From assembly GCA_046350555.1 (NCBI GenBank), contig JAXMAF010000027.1:1-64000 (forward strand): a DNA stretch of 64,000 nt, in the 5' to 3' direction. Under the pieces are notes generated by a model. The model had not been told where the DNA came from. It did not search any database and worked only from the letters and a program-made list of their open reading frames with translations. Of the stretch, positions 51,265 to 59,934 are shown in pieces. Position 1 is the first letter of the stretch. Each line of letters starts with the position of its first letter. The position numbers were made by a program, and so were the translations under genes. Source of the stretch: JAXMAF01 sp046350555 (GTDB lineage Bacteria; Planctomycetota; Phycisphaerae; Phycisphaerales; SM1A02).

Positions 51265-51505
51265 GCCGACGCCCTCGAACCCGTTCGATCAACTCGTCCG
51301 GAGCCAAGGCGAGCGCTGAGCAGACGGTCAGCACCTCGACGAACTCGAGCTCGCGCTCACCGCACTCGTACTTGCTCACGAACGACTGCGGCTCGCCAAG
51401 ACGGTCACCAAGGTCCACCTGGCGAAGCCCGCGCTCAAGCCGGGCATCGCGGAGCACTCGGCGAAGGCGCTCGCGTTGGCTTCGCAACGACGACTCACGG
51501 ATCAT
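51254..51505 (-). CDS. XRE-family regulator, probable controller (C) protein (83 aa)
   Basis: Single helix-turn-helix protein: LRRVLRDARLERGLRQVDLG, DRLGEPQSFVSKYECGEREL and EFVEVLTVCSALALAPDELI. Size and position, upstream of the endonuclease and divergent from the methyltransferase, match restriction-modification controller proteins that delay endonuclease expression. ATG 51505 is chosen at the start of HTH-type sequence. The 98-bp gap to the methyltransferase would hold its operators. Confidence 0.8.
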   Translation of the reverse strand: MIRESSLRSQRERLRRVLRDARLERGLRQVDLGDRLGEPQSFVSKYECGERELEFVEVLTVCSALALAPDELIERVRGRRHAR

Positions 51506-51602
51506 CCCGGTGAGGATAGCATCTCTGGCGTCGTATCCCGTTTTCGGATATAGTTCGGGTGTCCGGCTCGTACTCCACCGGACCTCGAACACGAGGACCT
51601 CT

Positions 51603-52481
51603 GTGTCCCAGATTGACCTCTTCGATCCATCCTCATCGCCGCCACGGTCCCGCCCGCGTGGGCAACTCCTGAAGTGGATCGGTAGCAAGCACCGGGTGTC
51701 GGACGGCATCGCGAACTTCTTCCCGCGCGAGTTCAGAAGGTACTTCGAGCCCTTCCTCGGCACTGGGGCGGTCTTGGGCGCGCTCGCTCCAACCTCGGGT
51801 CTCGGTTCCGACGCATTCGCTCCGCTCGTCGAAATCTGGCGGACGCTCAAGACGGACCCCGACACGTTGTGCGACTGGTATGAGACGCGGTGGCGACGAT
51901 TCATGTCGGGCGACCGTGTGGCCGAATACGAGCGGGTCAAGGCGGCGTTCAATCGCAAGCCAAACGGCGCTGATCTCCTGTTCCTGAGCCGAACTTGCTA
52001 TGGCGGAGTCGTAAGGTTTCGCCGCGACGGCTACATGTCGACGCCATGCGGACCACACCGGCCAATCCCGCCCGAAGCCTTCGAGTCGCGTGCCCGCGAG
52101 TGGCATCGCCGGGCAGGCGGATGCGACTTCGAGTGCCTTCACTTCGCCGATGCGATGTCACTCGCGAAGCGCGGCGACTTGGTCTACTGCGATCCGCCCT
52201 ACAAGCACACGCAATCGATCCTCTACGGCGCGCAGAGCTTTGACCTTGGCGAGCTTTACGTCGCCATCGATCGGTGCAAGCTACGAGGGGTCAAAGTGGC
52301 CCTGAGCATCGACGGGAGCAAGAAGTCGGGGCAGGTCGCGTGCGAGGTCGCAGCGCCTCCCGGACTCTTCGAGCGCGAGATCACCGTGCCGTGCGGCCGG
52401 TCGATGCTCCGCCGATTCCAGATGTCGGGTCAGACGCTCGAGGCTGAGCACGTGGCGGATCGACTGCTCCTCACCTATTGA
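51603..52481 (+). CDS. DNA N6-adenine methyltransferase, Dam/D12 class (292 aa)
   Basis: S-adenosylmethionine-dependent DNA methylase protecting the island's restriction site. Motif X LLKWIGSKHRV (22-32), motif I FEPFLGTGAVLG (48-59) and catalytic motif IV DPPY at 197-200 (VYCDPPYKHTQS) identify the D12 adenine class. The start is GTG at 51603; TATAGT at 51549-51554 is a possible -10 box. It is divergent from the controller and endonuclease genes. Confidence 0.88.
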   Translation: MSQIDLFDPSSSPPRSRPRGQLLKWIGSKHRVSDGIANFFPREFRRYFEPFLGTGAVLGALAPTSGLGSDAFAPLVEIWRTLKTDPDTLCDWYETRWRRFMSGDRVAEYERVKAAFNRKPNGADLLFLSRTCYGGVVRFRRDGYMSTPCGPHRPIPPEAFESRAREWHRRAGGCDFECLHFADAMSLAKRGDLVYCDPPYKHTQSILYGAQSFDLGELYVAIDRCKLRGVKVALSIDGSKKSGQVACEVAAPPGLFEREITVPCGRSMLRRFQMSGQTLEAEHVADRLLLTY

Positions 52482-52583
52482 CTTGACGTCGGGTTCGATC
52501 CCAACTCGGGGTCGATGCTCTGAGTCTTCAACCACCGGCGAACTGCGATACGGGATCGCCGCGTGGCGGACACTCTGCGCGCC

Positions 52584-52603
52584 GACGGCGTACATCCCAA
52601 GTA
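52584..52603 (+). repeat. Island-specific 20-bp site, copy 1
   Basis: GACGGCGTACATCCCAAGTA is identical to 58520-58539, with weaker similarity about 15 bp to the left. The core GTACATCCCAAGTA(C) is an imperfect palindrome, so it may be a regulator site. Confidence 0.6.
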
Positions 52604-52856
52604 GCCGCATCCCGCCCTTTACCCCGCAGTCGCCGGTCGGACCGGCGATGCTCGAGCCGCTTCATGCCTGCACGGACGCAGCCGCCGCTATCCCCTGTCG
52701 ATAGACGCCGTGAACTCGCGAGCATCCTCGCGGTGGCAATCATCCGGCGGCATCGTCGCTCGCGCGACGCCGCGCTGCTGACATCGAACTCGTCCGAAGA
52801 ATCCTCGCCGCCGGGCCTTGCGGTTCCGGCGCGGTTGCCGCTCAGTGTGGCTCGTA

Positions 52857-52876
52857 CCCGCGGGTGAACCCGCGGG
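52857..52876. promoter_or_regulatory. CCCGCGGG inverted hairpin upstream of DUF2924 gene
   Basis: CCCGCGGG TGAA CCCGCGGG: two self-complementary octamers that can pair across a 4-nt loop, 18 bp before the ATG. It could act on translation or as a terminator. Confidence 0.45.
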
Positions 52877-52894
52877 CGATGCACGGAGACGCTC

Positions 52895-53395
52895 ATGACC
52901 ACACTCGACATCACCAAGGAACTCGCCGCCCTCTCACGGATGAGCGTCGGCCAGCTCCACGACCGCTACGCCGAGGTGTTCGGCGAAGCGGCGCGAAGCC
53001 GCCACCGGCAGTACCTCATCCGCCGGATCGCGTGGCGCGTCCAAGCGAACGCCGAGGGCGGCCTCTCGGATCGGGCGCTCCGGCGTGCCGAGGAACTGGC
53101 CAACGACGCCGACGTGCGCGTCACGCCTCCGCGCGGAGCGCTGGCCCGCCCGATGCGCACGACGCCCCCACGGCCCGACGTCGTGGCCGTGCCGCCGGGC
53201 TACGACTCTCGCCTGCCCCGGCCCGGCACCGCCATCGTCCGCGACTACAAGGGTCGACGCCTCGTGGTCACCGTGCTCGTCGACGGCTTCGAGCATGACG
53301 GCGAGCGCTACCGATCGCTCTCGGCGGTTGCCAAGGCAATCACCGGTTCGCACATGAACGGCTTCCGCTTCTTCGGCCTCGAGGCGACGCGATGA
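52895..53395 (+). CDS. DUF2924 protein, recombinase partner (166 aa)
   Basis: Helical N-terminus (ELAALSRMSVGQLHDRYAEVFG, YLIRRIAWRVQANAEGG) and a beta C-terminus (GTAIVRDYKGRRLVVTVLVDG, SLSAVAKAITGSHMNGFRFF) fit DUF2924. The last part resembles a small DNA-binding or RAMA-like fold. The family is commonly found directly upstream of large serine recombinases, as here with a 4-bp overlap, and is assumed to assist recombination. Confidence 0.85.
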   Translation: MTTLDITKELAALSRMSVGQLHDRYAEVFGEAARSRHRQYLIRRIAWRVQANAEGGLSDRALRRAEELANDADVRVTPPRGALARPMRTTPPRPDVVAVPPGYDSRLPRPGTAIVRDYKGRRLVVTVLVDGFEHDGERYRSLSAVAKAITGSHMNGFRFFGLEATR

Positions 53396-54963
53396 GTCGA
53401 CGACCGGTGAAGCCGGAGGCGGCGTCGAAGAGCGTCCGCTGCGCGATCTACACGCGCAAGAGCACCGAGGAAGGTCTCGCGCAGGAGTTCAACTCGCTCG
53501 ACGCGCAACGAGAGGGTGCGGAAGCGTTCGTCGCGAGCCAGAAGGCCGAAGGTTGGATCGCGCTGCCCGACCGCTACGACGACGGCGGGTTCACAGGTGG
53601 CAACACCGAGCGCCCGGCGCTCCAGCGGATGCTCGCGGACATCGCCGCAGGCAAGATCGACTGCGTCGTCGTCTACAAGGTCGATCGCCTCAGCCGATCA
53701 CTGCTCGACTTCACCAAGATCCTAGAGACCTTCGAACGGCACGGCGTGTCGTTCGTCTCGGTCACCCAGCAGTTCAACACGAGCCACTCGATGGGGCGGC
53801 TCACGTTGAACATCCTGCTCTCCTTCGCCCAATTCGAGCGAGAGATCATCGGCGAGCGCATCCGCGACAAGCTCGCTGCCCAGCGCCGCAAGGGGAAGTG
53901 GGCGGGCGGCAAGCCGGTGCTTGGCTATGACGTCGACCGTTCCGGCCCGAGCCCGAGGCTCGTGGTCAACCGCGACGAGTCCGCTCGCGTCCGCGCGATC
54001 TTCGACCTCTACATCGAGAACGGCTCGATGCTGCCCGTCGTCACCGAACTTGCGCGGCGCACATGGTCGAACAAGGCGTGGACGACTCGCGGCGGGAAGC
54101 CCCAAGGCGGACGGCCGTTCGACCGGCCGACGCTCTACGCGCTGCTGACGAATCCGCTCTATGCGGGACGTATCTCGCACAAGGGCGAGCAGTTCGCCGG
54201 TGAGCACGAGGCACTGATCACCAGCGAGCGATTCGCCGAGGTGCAACGACGGCTCACCGCAAACGGACGGCGCGGTTGCGCGGAGCCCAGCGGCAAGAGC
54301 GATGTCCTGCTTCGCGGCCTCCTGAAGTGTAGGGCCTGCGGCTGCTCGATGGTCCACGTCCTCGCGGGGAGCGGCACGCGGCGGTACCGCTACTACGTCT
54401 GCTCCAAGGCGAACCGGACCAGCCGCGCGCTGTGTCCGGCGAAGTCGCTGCCTGCGGCGGAAATCGAGCGTGCCGTCGTCGACGAGATTCGCGGGATCAT
54501 CCGAGATCGATCGCTGGTGAAGGAGGTCGTGTCCGCTGCCCGCACCGCTTCCGATGCGGAGGTCGCTCGAGTTGGCGAGGCGCTCGCCACGGCGACTCGG
54601 TCCAAGGCCACGCTCGACTCCGAGATGCGGCGTCTTGGCGCGAAGCACGACCGCACAGGCTCGGACACCTCGCGGATGGCGGCGATCGCCGAGGAGATGC
54701 GACGCGTCGACGAGCGGTGCGAATCGCTCCGCGCGGAGCGCCGCGACGCGGAGGCGACCATCATCACCGACGCCGAGGTCACGAGCGCGCTCGTGGAGTT
54801 CGACGCGCTGTGGGAGTCGATGGCACCGCGCGAGCAGGCACGCATCGCCTCGCTCCTCATCGACCGCGTCGAGTTCGACGCCACCGACAGCAGCATCGAG
54901 ATCGCGTTCCACGCCGCCGGGCTGAAGGCGCTCGCGGCGGGCACCTACGAGGAGGCCGCATGA
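53392..54963 (+). CDS. Large serine recombinase (523 aa)
   Basis: Site-specific recombinase of the resolvase/invertase superfamily. The catalytic serine is S24 in YTRKSTEEG. The resolvase domain runs to about residue 165 (VVVYKVDRLSRSLLDFTKI, LTLNILLSFAQFEREIIGERI). The recombinase domain and a zinc ribbon (CRACGCSMVHV ... YYVCSKANR ... LCPAK) follow, then a coiled coil (about 385-460). The family integrates and excises phages and islands. It is intact. DUF2924 lies upstream and an HTH gene overlaps its end. Confidence 0.93.
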   Translation: MSRRPVKPEAASKSVRCAIYTRKSTEEGLAQEFNSLDAQREGAEAFVASQKAEGWIALPDRYDDGGFTGGNTERPALQRMLADIAAGKIDCVVVYKVDRLSRSLLDFTKILETFERHGVSFVSVTQQFNTSHSMGRLTLNILLSFAQFEREIIGERIRDKLAAQRRKGKWAGGKPVLGYDVDRSGPSPRLVVNRDESARVRAIFDLYIENGSMLPVVTELARRTWSNKAWTTRGGKPQGGRPFDRPTLYALLTNPLYAGRISHKGEQFAGEHEALITSERFAEVQRRLTANGRRGCAEPSGKSDVLLRGLLKCRACGCSMVHVLAGSGTRRYRYYVCSKANRTSRALCPAKSLPAAEIERAVVDEIRGIIRDRSLVKEVVSAARTASDAEVARVGEALATATRSKATLDSEMRRLGAKHDRTGSDTSRMAAIAEEMRRVDERCESLRAERRDAEATIITDAEVTSALVEFDALWESMAPREQARIASLLIDRVEFDATDSSIEIAFHAAGLKALAAGTYEEAA

Positions 54964-55352
54964 TCACCGTGAGAAAGTCGCTTCGCTTCGGACGAGGGCC
55001 GCGCGGCCAGCGGCTAATCTCGGAAGGCTCCGGGCCCACCGTGCCCCAAGGTCCGCGCGTCCCGAGGATCGCGCGGCTCATGGCGCTGGCGATCCGCTTC
55101 GACCGCCTGCTCCGCGACGGTACGGTTCGCGACCTGTCCGAACTCGCCCGGCTCGCCCGGATCACGCAGCCGAGGGCGACCCAGATCATGAACCTGACGC
55201 TGCTCGCACCCGACATTCAGGAGCAACTTCTGTCGCTTCAAGGAGTTGCGCACGGCCGCGAGCCGATCCACGAACGCCGCCTCCGCTCCATCGTGTCGTG
55301 CATGGATTGGAAGGAGCAGCGCCGGAACTGGAGACGACTCCACCACCGCTAG
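54960..55352 (+). CDS. HTH protein of the recombinase cassette (130 aa)
   Basis: Starts within the recombinase stop (ATGA). A basic N-terminus is followed by a ParB-like helix-turn-helix segment (IARLMALAIRFDRLLRDG, SELARLARITQPRATQIMNL) and LLAPDIQEQLLSL. The same three-gene order (DUF2924, recombinase, HTH) recurs in other bacteria. Its role is probably regulatory or DNA-binding. Confidence 0.75.
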   Translation: MITVRKSLRFGRGPRGQRLISEGSGPTVPQGPRVPRIARLMALAIRFDRLLRDGTVRDLSELARLARITQPRATQIMNLTLLAPDIQEQLLSLQGVAHGREPIHERRLRSIVSCMDWKEQRRNWRRLHHR

Positions 55353-55617
55353 GAATCGACAACGGCCGCATTCCGATCCCATCATCTTGGGGAATGGGGC
55401 GGCTGGAAGTCATCTCGCGCGATGCGTATTCTCGCCTCCGTGGGGGGCCCGGGAGGTCCGGGTCCTGTTCGGCCAGTCGAGCGGTCGACTTCCCTGCAGT
55501 TCATCACCTGAGCACTTGCCCGATCGGTCGCCGATCGCGTGCCTGCGGCCGTTGGCCGAGGACAGCGGGTGCATCGGCGCTGATGAAGATCAGTGCTCGC
55601 CAGCGATCAACAATCCG

Positions 55618-56811
55618 ATGACCAAGCCGTTCGACCCCAAGCGCACTCTTCGAAGCCTCAGTCCAGAGCTCCGCCGCCGACTTCTTGAACACCTCCGTGT
55701 TTCCGATGTCGAATGGGACAAGGTGAGTCCTCGGAAGCTCGGCCCTCTCATCGACCGAATCCTCGCACTGCCGCGCCCCGACCTCCTTCGGTTGCAGTCT
55801 GTGCTGCACGGGATTCACATTCTCGACAACGAGCCAGGCACTCAGATTCTGATCACCCAGTGCAGACGCGATCGGCGCGACATCGCGGGTGAAGTCGCTG
55901 GCACGCCGGGAACGACGGATCGCGCAGCCCTCGCATATCTGTTGGCGAGCGACGTCTTCCAACTTGCGTCGCGACTCGCGCGGCTCCAGGCGCTTGCCAG
56001 CAGCCAGTACTGGGCGCGCCGCGAGTCCCTGCCCAAGATGGTTGAGCCCATCTCGGACGCGACGCGAGAAAGGCTGGGAGAAGTGCTCTCCCTGCACTTC
56101 AGCAACACGGAGATGCGAGGACTCAGCAAGCTCGTCGAAGCGGAGCCGCTGCCGGACGGCTCGACCTGCATCACCTGCTACTTTTCCAGCTACCCCGACG
56201 CCGAGGTCGTGTTCGACAACGGTGAACCGGTGCGCCAGGTGTCTCTGAGAGCATTCGAAGTCCTGTTCGTCTACGACCCAACCGATGGCGCACTTGAAAT
56301 GCATGCGCGGGGCGGGCGAAAGGTTCGAGAGCCGATCGCCCGCATCTTCGCGAAGGTTGTTCTCGACCACGACCTCGAGCCGGAACAGTCGGCCAAGCCG
56401 ACGTACAAGCTGGATCACCTGCTCGATCCGACGTTCGACCTGATCGTCGATCCAAGCCTGCCGGTGTGCGATCCTCGAATCGTCAAATTGCGACTCGAAC
56501 CGATCGACGCTCCCGGCGAGTACGTCGAGATCCGGGTGGCCGATGACGCCGCCCCTGCACGCATCTACGGCGCGCTCGCAGAGTATCTGAATCGCGTTCG
56601 ACTCACCCGCGATAGCGTGCAAGTCCGAAGCGTTCGCTTTGGGATGAGCGTCACTCTCGGCGGGACCGAGGAGGAGGTCTTCCTCGACGTCACTGTGCCG
56701 GGCACAACGAATCTCAGGGGCATCGAAGAGCTTCGCGACATACTGAGGCGGTGCCTCGCTGACTGGAAGATCACCGTTGCAACTGCTGAACCGTCTGTTG
56801 TCGCTGCTTGA
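55618..56811 (+). CDS. Unknown protein, first of a two-gene island module (397 aa)
   Basis: I do not recognise a family. The N-terminal ~100 residues are helical (TLRSLSPELRRRLLEHLRV, LGPLIDRILALPRPDLLRL). A mixed alpha/beta middle (TCITCYFSSYPDAEVVFDN, LRAFEVLFVYDPTDGALEMH) follows. The C-terminus is beta-rich and ends in a helix (GIEELRDILRRCLADWKI). No catalytic motif is obvious. It overlaps the next gene by 35 bp, so the two are translationally linked. Codon use and the ATG at 55618 look genuine; about 265 bp upstream holds no gene. Confidence 0.7.
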   Translation: MTKPFDPKRTLRSLSPELRRRLLEHLRVSDVEWDKVSPRKLGPLIDRILALPRPDLLRLQSVLHGIHILDNEPGTQILITQCRRDRRDIAGEVAGTPGTTDRAALAYLLASDVFQLASRLARLQALASSQYWARRESLPKMVEPISDATRERLGEVLSLHFSNTEMRGLSKLVEAEPLPDGSTCITCYFSSYPDAEVVFDNGEPVRQVSLRAFEVLFVYDPTDGALEMHARGGRKVREPIARIFAKVVLDHDLEPEQSAKPTYKLDHLLDPTFDLIVDPSLPVCDPRIVKLRLEPIDAPGEYVEIRVADDAAPARIYGALAEYLNRVRLTRDSVQVRSVRFGMSVTLGGTEEEVFLDVTVPGTTNLRGIEELRDILRRCLADWKITVATAEPSVVAA

Positions 56812-57706
56812 GTCCGCGGCCCCTTCGCTCGTCACGAACGAACGAGACGTCACCTTCGTCTCGCTTCGGTCGGCTGGGCTCCTTCGTAAGAGCGCGACCG
56901 CCAAGGCAGTGTCCTGTCCGTCATGCGATGACGGGCGACTACTTCACGTTCTCCGTCCGGTCGAAGACGACTCCGGTCGCAGAACCGTCGTCTGCCCCGA
57001 GTGCGGCGTCATCGACATCGACCCGAGCGCAATGCTCCGGTGGACCGTCGACGGGTCCGCGTTCGCGCGATGCATGAAGCGCGGCCTTCCGTATGAAGGG
57101 AACCTGACGGCCCGGATCGCCGACCGCCTGTGGCGACTCGGCCGCATGTCCTTCGGCTGTGTCGATCGCGACATCTACTTGGCGAGAGGGCTGACTCGCG
57201 AAGACGCCGATCGCACGGTTTGGGCACAATCGTGGTCTCGGTCCGACGTCGTCATTGTGACAGCGACTCCGCCGTCGGAGCCCGGTCTTCTCGTGCGCCC
57301 GGCGACCGTCGAAGTTTCCGAGTTCGTCTGCTGGGCCGACAAGGGACCGGTCGCAGACCACGGAGCGCTTGAGCGAGCGATCGTCGCGGCGGACGCGATC
57401 GCCGACCGGCTCGACAACTGCGTCAAGCTCGCCGATATCGAGGCAATCGTCGAGGTGGCTGTCGAGCGCCAGGCGGAGTACACGCCGAACGATCGGCTGG
57501 CACTTCAGCTCGCGGCCATGGGCGGATCGAGTCGTGCCATCGAGGAGGAGCTCAGGAAACGGAAGATCGAGATGGACCACGCGTCCATTGCAAGGCTCAT
57601 CAAACGAGCCAAGGAGAGTGGGTTGCTCGAGCGAGTGGCGGCTATCCGCGAATCTGCCAATCTGTCGCAGAAAAAGGGTTGGAAGCGACTTCCAAAAAAC
57701 TGTTAA
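56777..57706 (+). CDS. Zinc-ribbon and HTH protein, second of the module (309 aa)
   Basis: Starts at TTG 56777 inside the previous gene. Cysteine pairs CPSC (about 47-50) and CPEC (about 73-76) form a zinc ribbon. A middle part without motifs follows (RSDVVIVTATPPSEPGLLVR, VSEFVCWADKGPVADHGALE). The C-terminal helix-turn-helix reads MGGSSRAIEEELRKRKIEMD and ASIARLIKRAKESGLLERV. It looks like a DNA-binding partner of the preceding protein. The short overlapping start and the island setting suggest phage control or defence, without direct evidence. Confidence 0.7.
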   Translation: MQLLNRLLSLLESAAPSLVTNERDVTFVSLRSAGLLRKSATAKAVSCPSCDDGRLLHVLRPVEDDSGRRTVVCPECGVIDIDPSAMLRWTVDGSAFARCMKRGLPYEGNLTARIADRLWRLGRMSFGCVDRDIYLARGLTREDADRTVWAQSWSRSDVVIVTATPPSEPGLLVRPATVEVSEFVCWADKGPVADHGALERAIVAADAIADRLDNCVKLADIEAIVEVAVERQAEYTPNDRLALQLAAMGGSSRAIEEELRKRKIEMDHASIARLIKRAKESGLLERVAAIRESANLSQKKGWKRLPKNC

Positions 57707-57912
57707 GTCACTACAGATACTGGTGTTACGAGCTTTGCGGTTCCGGACACGGCACCCGAATCTGTCGCAACGATGCGACGCCCCGGCGACGGGTGATGGC
57801 CAGCAGCCATTGCCCGCACACCAAGTCGTCGGGTCCCGTTCGCGGCATCGTGCCGCGACACCCGGACGATCGTCGCGCGTGCTCCTGAACCTGCTGGCCT
57901 CGGAGTCACTCC

Positions 57913-58491
57913 GTGGCCGATCGACCGCTCGACCTGCTTGACCAGCCCACCGTCCGCCGCGCCATCCGGAGCCGCGGGCTGACACTCGCCCGCCGTCGCG
58001 ACTTCGCCCGCGACGAGCTCGCCGACATCGAGAGCGCGTTGCGCGTACTGGTCGCGCCGCGCCTCAGGCTCTTCGACGTCGGCCGATCAAGCCTCCATAC
58101 CTTCGCCACCCGAATCGCTCGGAGCGCAGCGGCGACGCTCATCAGAGACCGCCATCGCGACAAGCGGCAGGGCGAGATCCACACGCAGTCGTTCGACGCG
58201 CTCCCGCCTGATCCGAACGGCGACCCTCGATGTGCCGAGACCGTCAGTGAGGCAGACGCCGCGCGCCGCCGACGCACCGATGTGCGCGACGTCATCGACG
58301 ACCTCATCACCCGCCGGTCGATCGACGAGATCGTCGCGAAGCTTCATCCCGACCTCGTGATCGTCGTGCGCGTGCTGAGAGAGGACGCACCGGCTGCGGC
58401 CGCCGATCGGCTCGGCATGTCGCGACACCGAATGCGCGTCCTGATCGCCGAGCTGAACGAGCACTTCAGTCGCGGTGGCTTCGGTCGCTGA
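57913..58491 (+). CDS. Sigma-70-like factor or regulator (192 aa)
   Basis: Residues ~30-85 resemble sigma region 2 (DELADIESALRVLVAPRLRL, LHTFATRIARSAAATLIRDR). Residues ~150-190 resemble region 4 (APAAAADRLGMSRHRMRVLI). An acidic linker lies between. The start is GTG at 57913. It may reprogram transcription of the island. The similarity is weaker than for the sigma factor at 1.2 kb, so an HTH regulator without sigma activity is possible. Confidence 0.6.
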   Translation: MADRPLDLLDQPTVRRAIRSRGLTLARRRDFARDELADIESALRVLVAPRLRLFDVGRSSLHTFATRIARSAAATLIRDRHRDKRQGEIHTQSFDALPPDPNGDPRCAETVSEADAARRRRTDVRDVIDDLITRRSIDEIVAKLHPDLVIVVRVLREDAPAAAADRLGMSRHRMRVLIAELNEHFSRGGFGR

Positions 58492-58519
58492 TGGCACGAC
58501 TCCGGACAGTCGTCGCGCA

Positions 58520-58539
58520 GACGGCGTACATCCCAAGTA
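58520..58539 (+). repeat. Island-specific 20-bp site, copy 2
   Basis: Identical to 52584-52603. It lies in the 75 bp between the sigma-like gene and ATG 58566, a position suited to an operator for the recombination block. Confidence 0.6.
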
Positions 58540-58565
58540 CCGGCGCTTCGTCGCCCTCCCACGCC

Positions 58566-58892
58566 ATGAACACCAGCGTCATCCGATTCTCGTTCGCGCC
58601 GAACGTGTCCCTCGCGGATGCCGAGGCGTCGCTTCTCCTCGCCGCCGTTGCGACCGAAGGACTTCTCGGCGAGACGGCGGTGAGGCTTGACCTCGCCTAC
58701 TTCGTGGACCCGCCTCGCCGAGCGATCCTCGTCGACGGCACCAGCGAAGTCGGCTTTGTGGCCGTCCGCATCTTCACGCAGCTTCTCGCCCGCGAGTTCG
58801 GCGGGTCCGCCTTCGAGGTGCTTCGCATCGGGTCCCCAGGCAATCGGTCTCCGGGCAACGGATCAGGGCGGATCAGCGGAGCGGCGGCGTGA
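58566..58892 (+). CDS. Hypothetical small protein (108 aa)
   Basis: MNTSVIRFSFAPNVSLADAE, then an alpha/beta segment (LLLAAVATEGLLGETAVRLD, RAILVDGTSEVGFVAVRIFT) and a Gly/Ser tail. The frame is open to 58491, but that part contains the repeated site, so ATG 58566 is preferred. It overlaps the nuclease gene by GTGA. Function unknown. Confidence 0.6.
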   Translation: MNTSVIRFSFAPNVSLADAEASLLLAAVATEGLLGETAVRLDLAYFVDPPRRAILVDGTSEVGFVAVRIFTQLLAREFGGSAFEVLRIGSPGNRSPGNGSGRISGAAA

Positions 58893-59911
58893 AGTCGCTG
58901 CTCACGTACTCGGCGCTCAACACCTTCCGCAACTGCCCGCGGAAGTACCAGCTCAGGTACGTCGAACAGCTCCGACGGCCGGAGCGACCCGATGCGCTCG
59001 CCTTCGGCTCAGTGATCCATGCCGCGCTGGAGTCGTGGTATCGACTCACGGACGATCCGCACCGACTCCTCAAGGTCCAGGCGCTGATCGATGCGGCGTT
59101 CCCGCTGCGCGACGCCGATCCCGAGGTACGCCATCACTGGCATCTGGCTCGGGCGATGATCGAGGGCTACGCCGCTCGGTACCCGACCGAGCCCTTTGAG
59201 GTCGTCGAGATCGAGAAGGAGTTCACCGCCGAGATCCGCAATCCCGACACCGGGCGTGAGAGCCAGACGTTCGTGATCGGCGGAAAGGCCGACGGCATCG
59301 TCCGACTCGACGGCGAGCTGTACCTGCTCGAGCACAAGACCGCGTCGAGCATCACGTCGGACTATCTCGACCGTCTCTGGACCGACACGCAGATCGCTCT
59401 CTACTCGCACTACCTGCGGGAGCTCGGCTATCCGATCGTCGGCGTTCTCTACAACGTCCTGCTGAAGACGCGGCTGCGGCAACGCGCGGGCGAGACGCAG
59501 GACGAGTTCGAGACCCGTCGCGCCGAACTCGCCGCGAAGAACAAGTCCGGTCGCTCGACGGCGCAGCGACAGGAGCCCGAGACCGACGCGGAGTTCCGCG
59601 CTCGGCTCGCCGACTGGCACGCCGCGCCCGGCGCGTTCCACCGCGAGCGCATCTACCTGTCCGAGGACCGCATGGCCCTCCTCACCGAGGAGGTCTGGCA
59701 GATCACGCAGCAGTACCTCGACGCGAGGCGCCGCGGCAAGTGGCTGCTCAACACCTCGCACTGCTTCAGCTTCCAGCGGCCGTGCGACTACCTGCCGCTC
59801 TGCCAGTCCGGCTTCAACCCAAACGTTCGCGCCAACCTCTACGAGGTCGTGCCGCCGCACGAGGAGCTCACGCAACTCACCGTCTCGGCTGGCGTCGACG
59901 ACTCGTTCTGA
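58889..59911 (+). CDS. PD-(D/E)XK nuclease, RecB/Cas4-like (340 aa)
   Basis: RecB-family nuclease domain with H44 (FGSVIHAALE), D135 (GGKADGIVRL), E148-x-K150 (YLLEHKT) and Q168 (TDTQIALY). N-terminal and C-terminal cysteines (C16, and about C297 and C304 in RPCDYLPLCQSG) resemble the iron-sulfur site of this group. It probably processes DNA ends for the phage-type recombination module. The start is GTG 58889, coupled to the previous stop. Not a CRISPR Cas4, as no cas genes or array are near. Confidence 0.88.
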   Translation: MKSLLTYSALNTFRNCPRKYQLRYVEQLRRPERPDALAFGSVIHAALESWYRLTDDPHRLLKVQALIDAAFPLRDADPEVRHHWHLARAMIEGYAARYPTEPFEVVEIEKEFTAEIRNPDTGRESQTFVIGGKADGIVRLDGELYLLEHKTASSITSDYLDRLWTDTQIALYSHYLRELGYPIVGVLYNVLLKTRLRQRAGETQDEFETRRAELAAKNKSGRSTAQRQEPETDAEFRARLADWHAAPGAFHRERIYLSEDRMALLTEEVWQITQQYLDARRRGKWLLNTSHCFSFQRPCDYLPLCQSGFNPNVRANLYEVVPPHEELTQLTVSAGVDDSF

Positions 59912-59934
59912 CCGCCAACCGGAAGGACCACTCC

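Larger units (their letters stand above)
52482..52894. other. Intergenic region with operator-like repeat and hairpin
   Basis: About 410 bp without a supportable gene. It holds the 20-bp site at 52584-52603 (shared with 58520-58539) and the CCCGCGGG hairpin just before the DUF2924 gene. Confidence 0.5.

Noticed and set aside
58889..59911. Cas4 of a CRISPR system
   Set aside because: The nuclease is RecB/Cas4-like, but the neighbours are phage recombination genes and no array or other cas gene is present.
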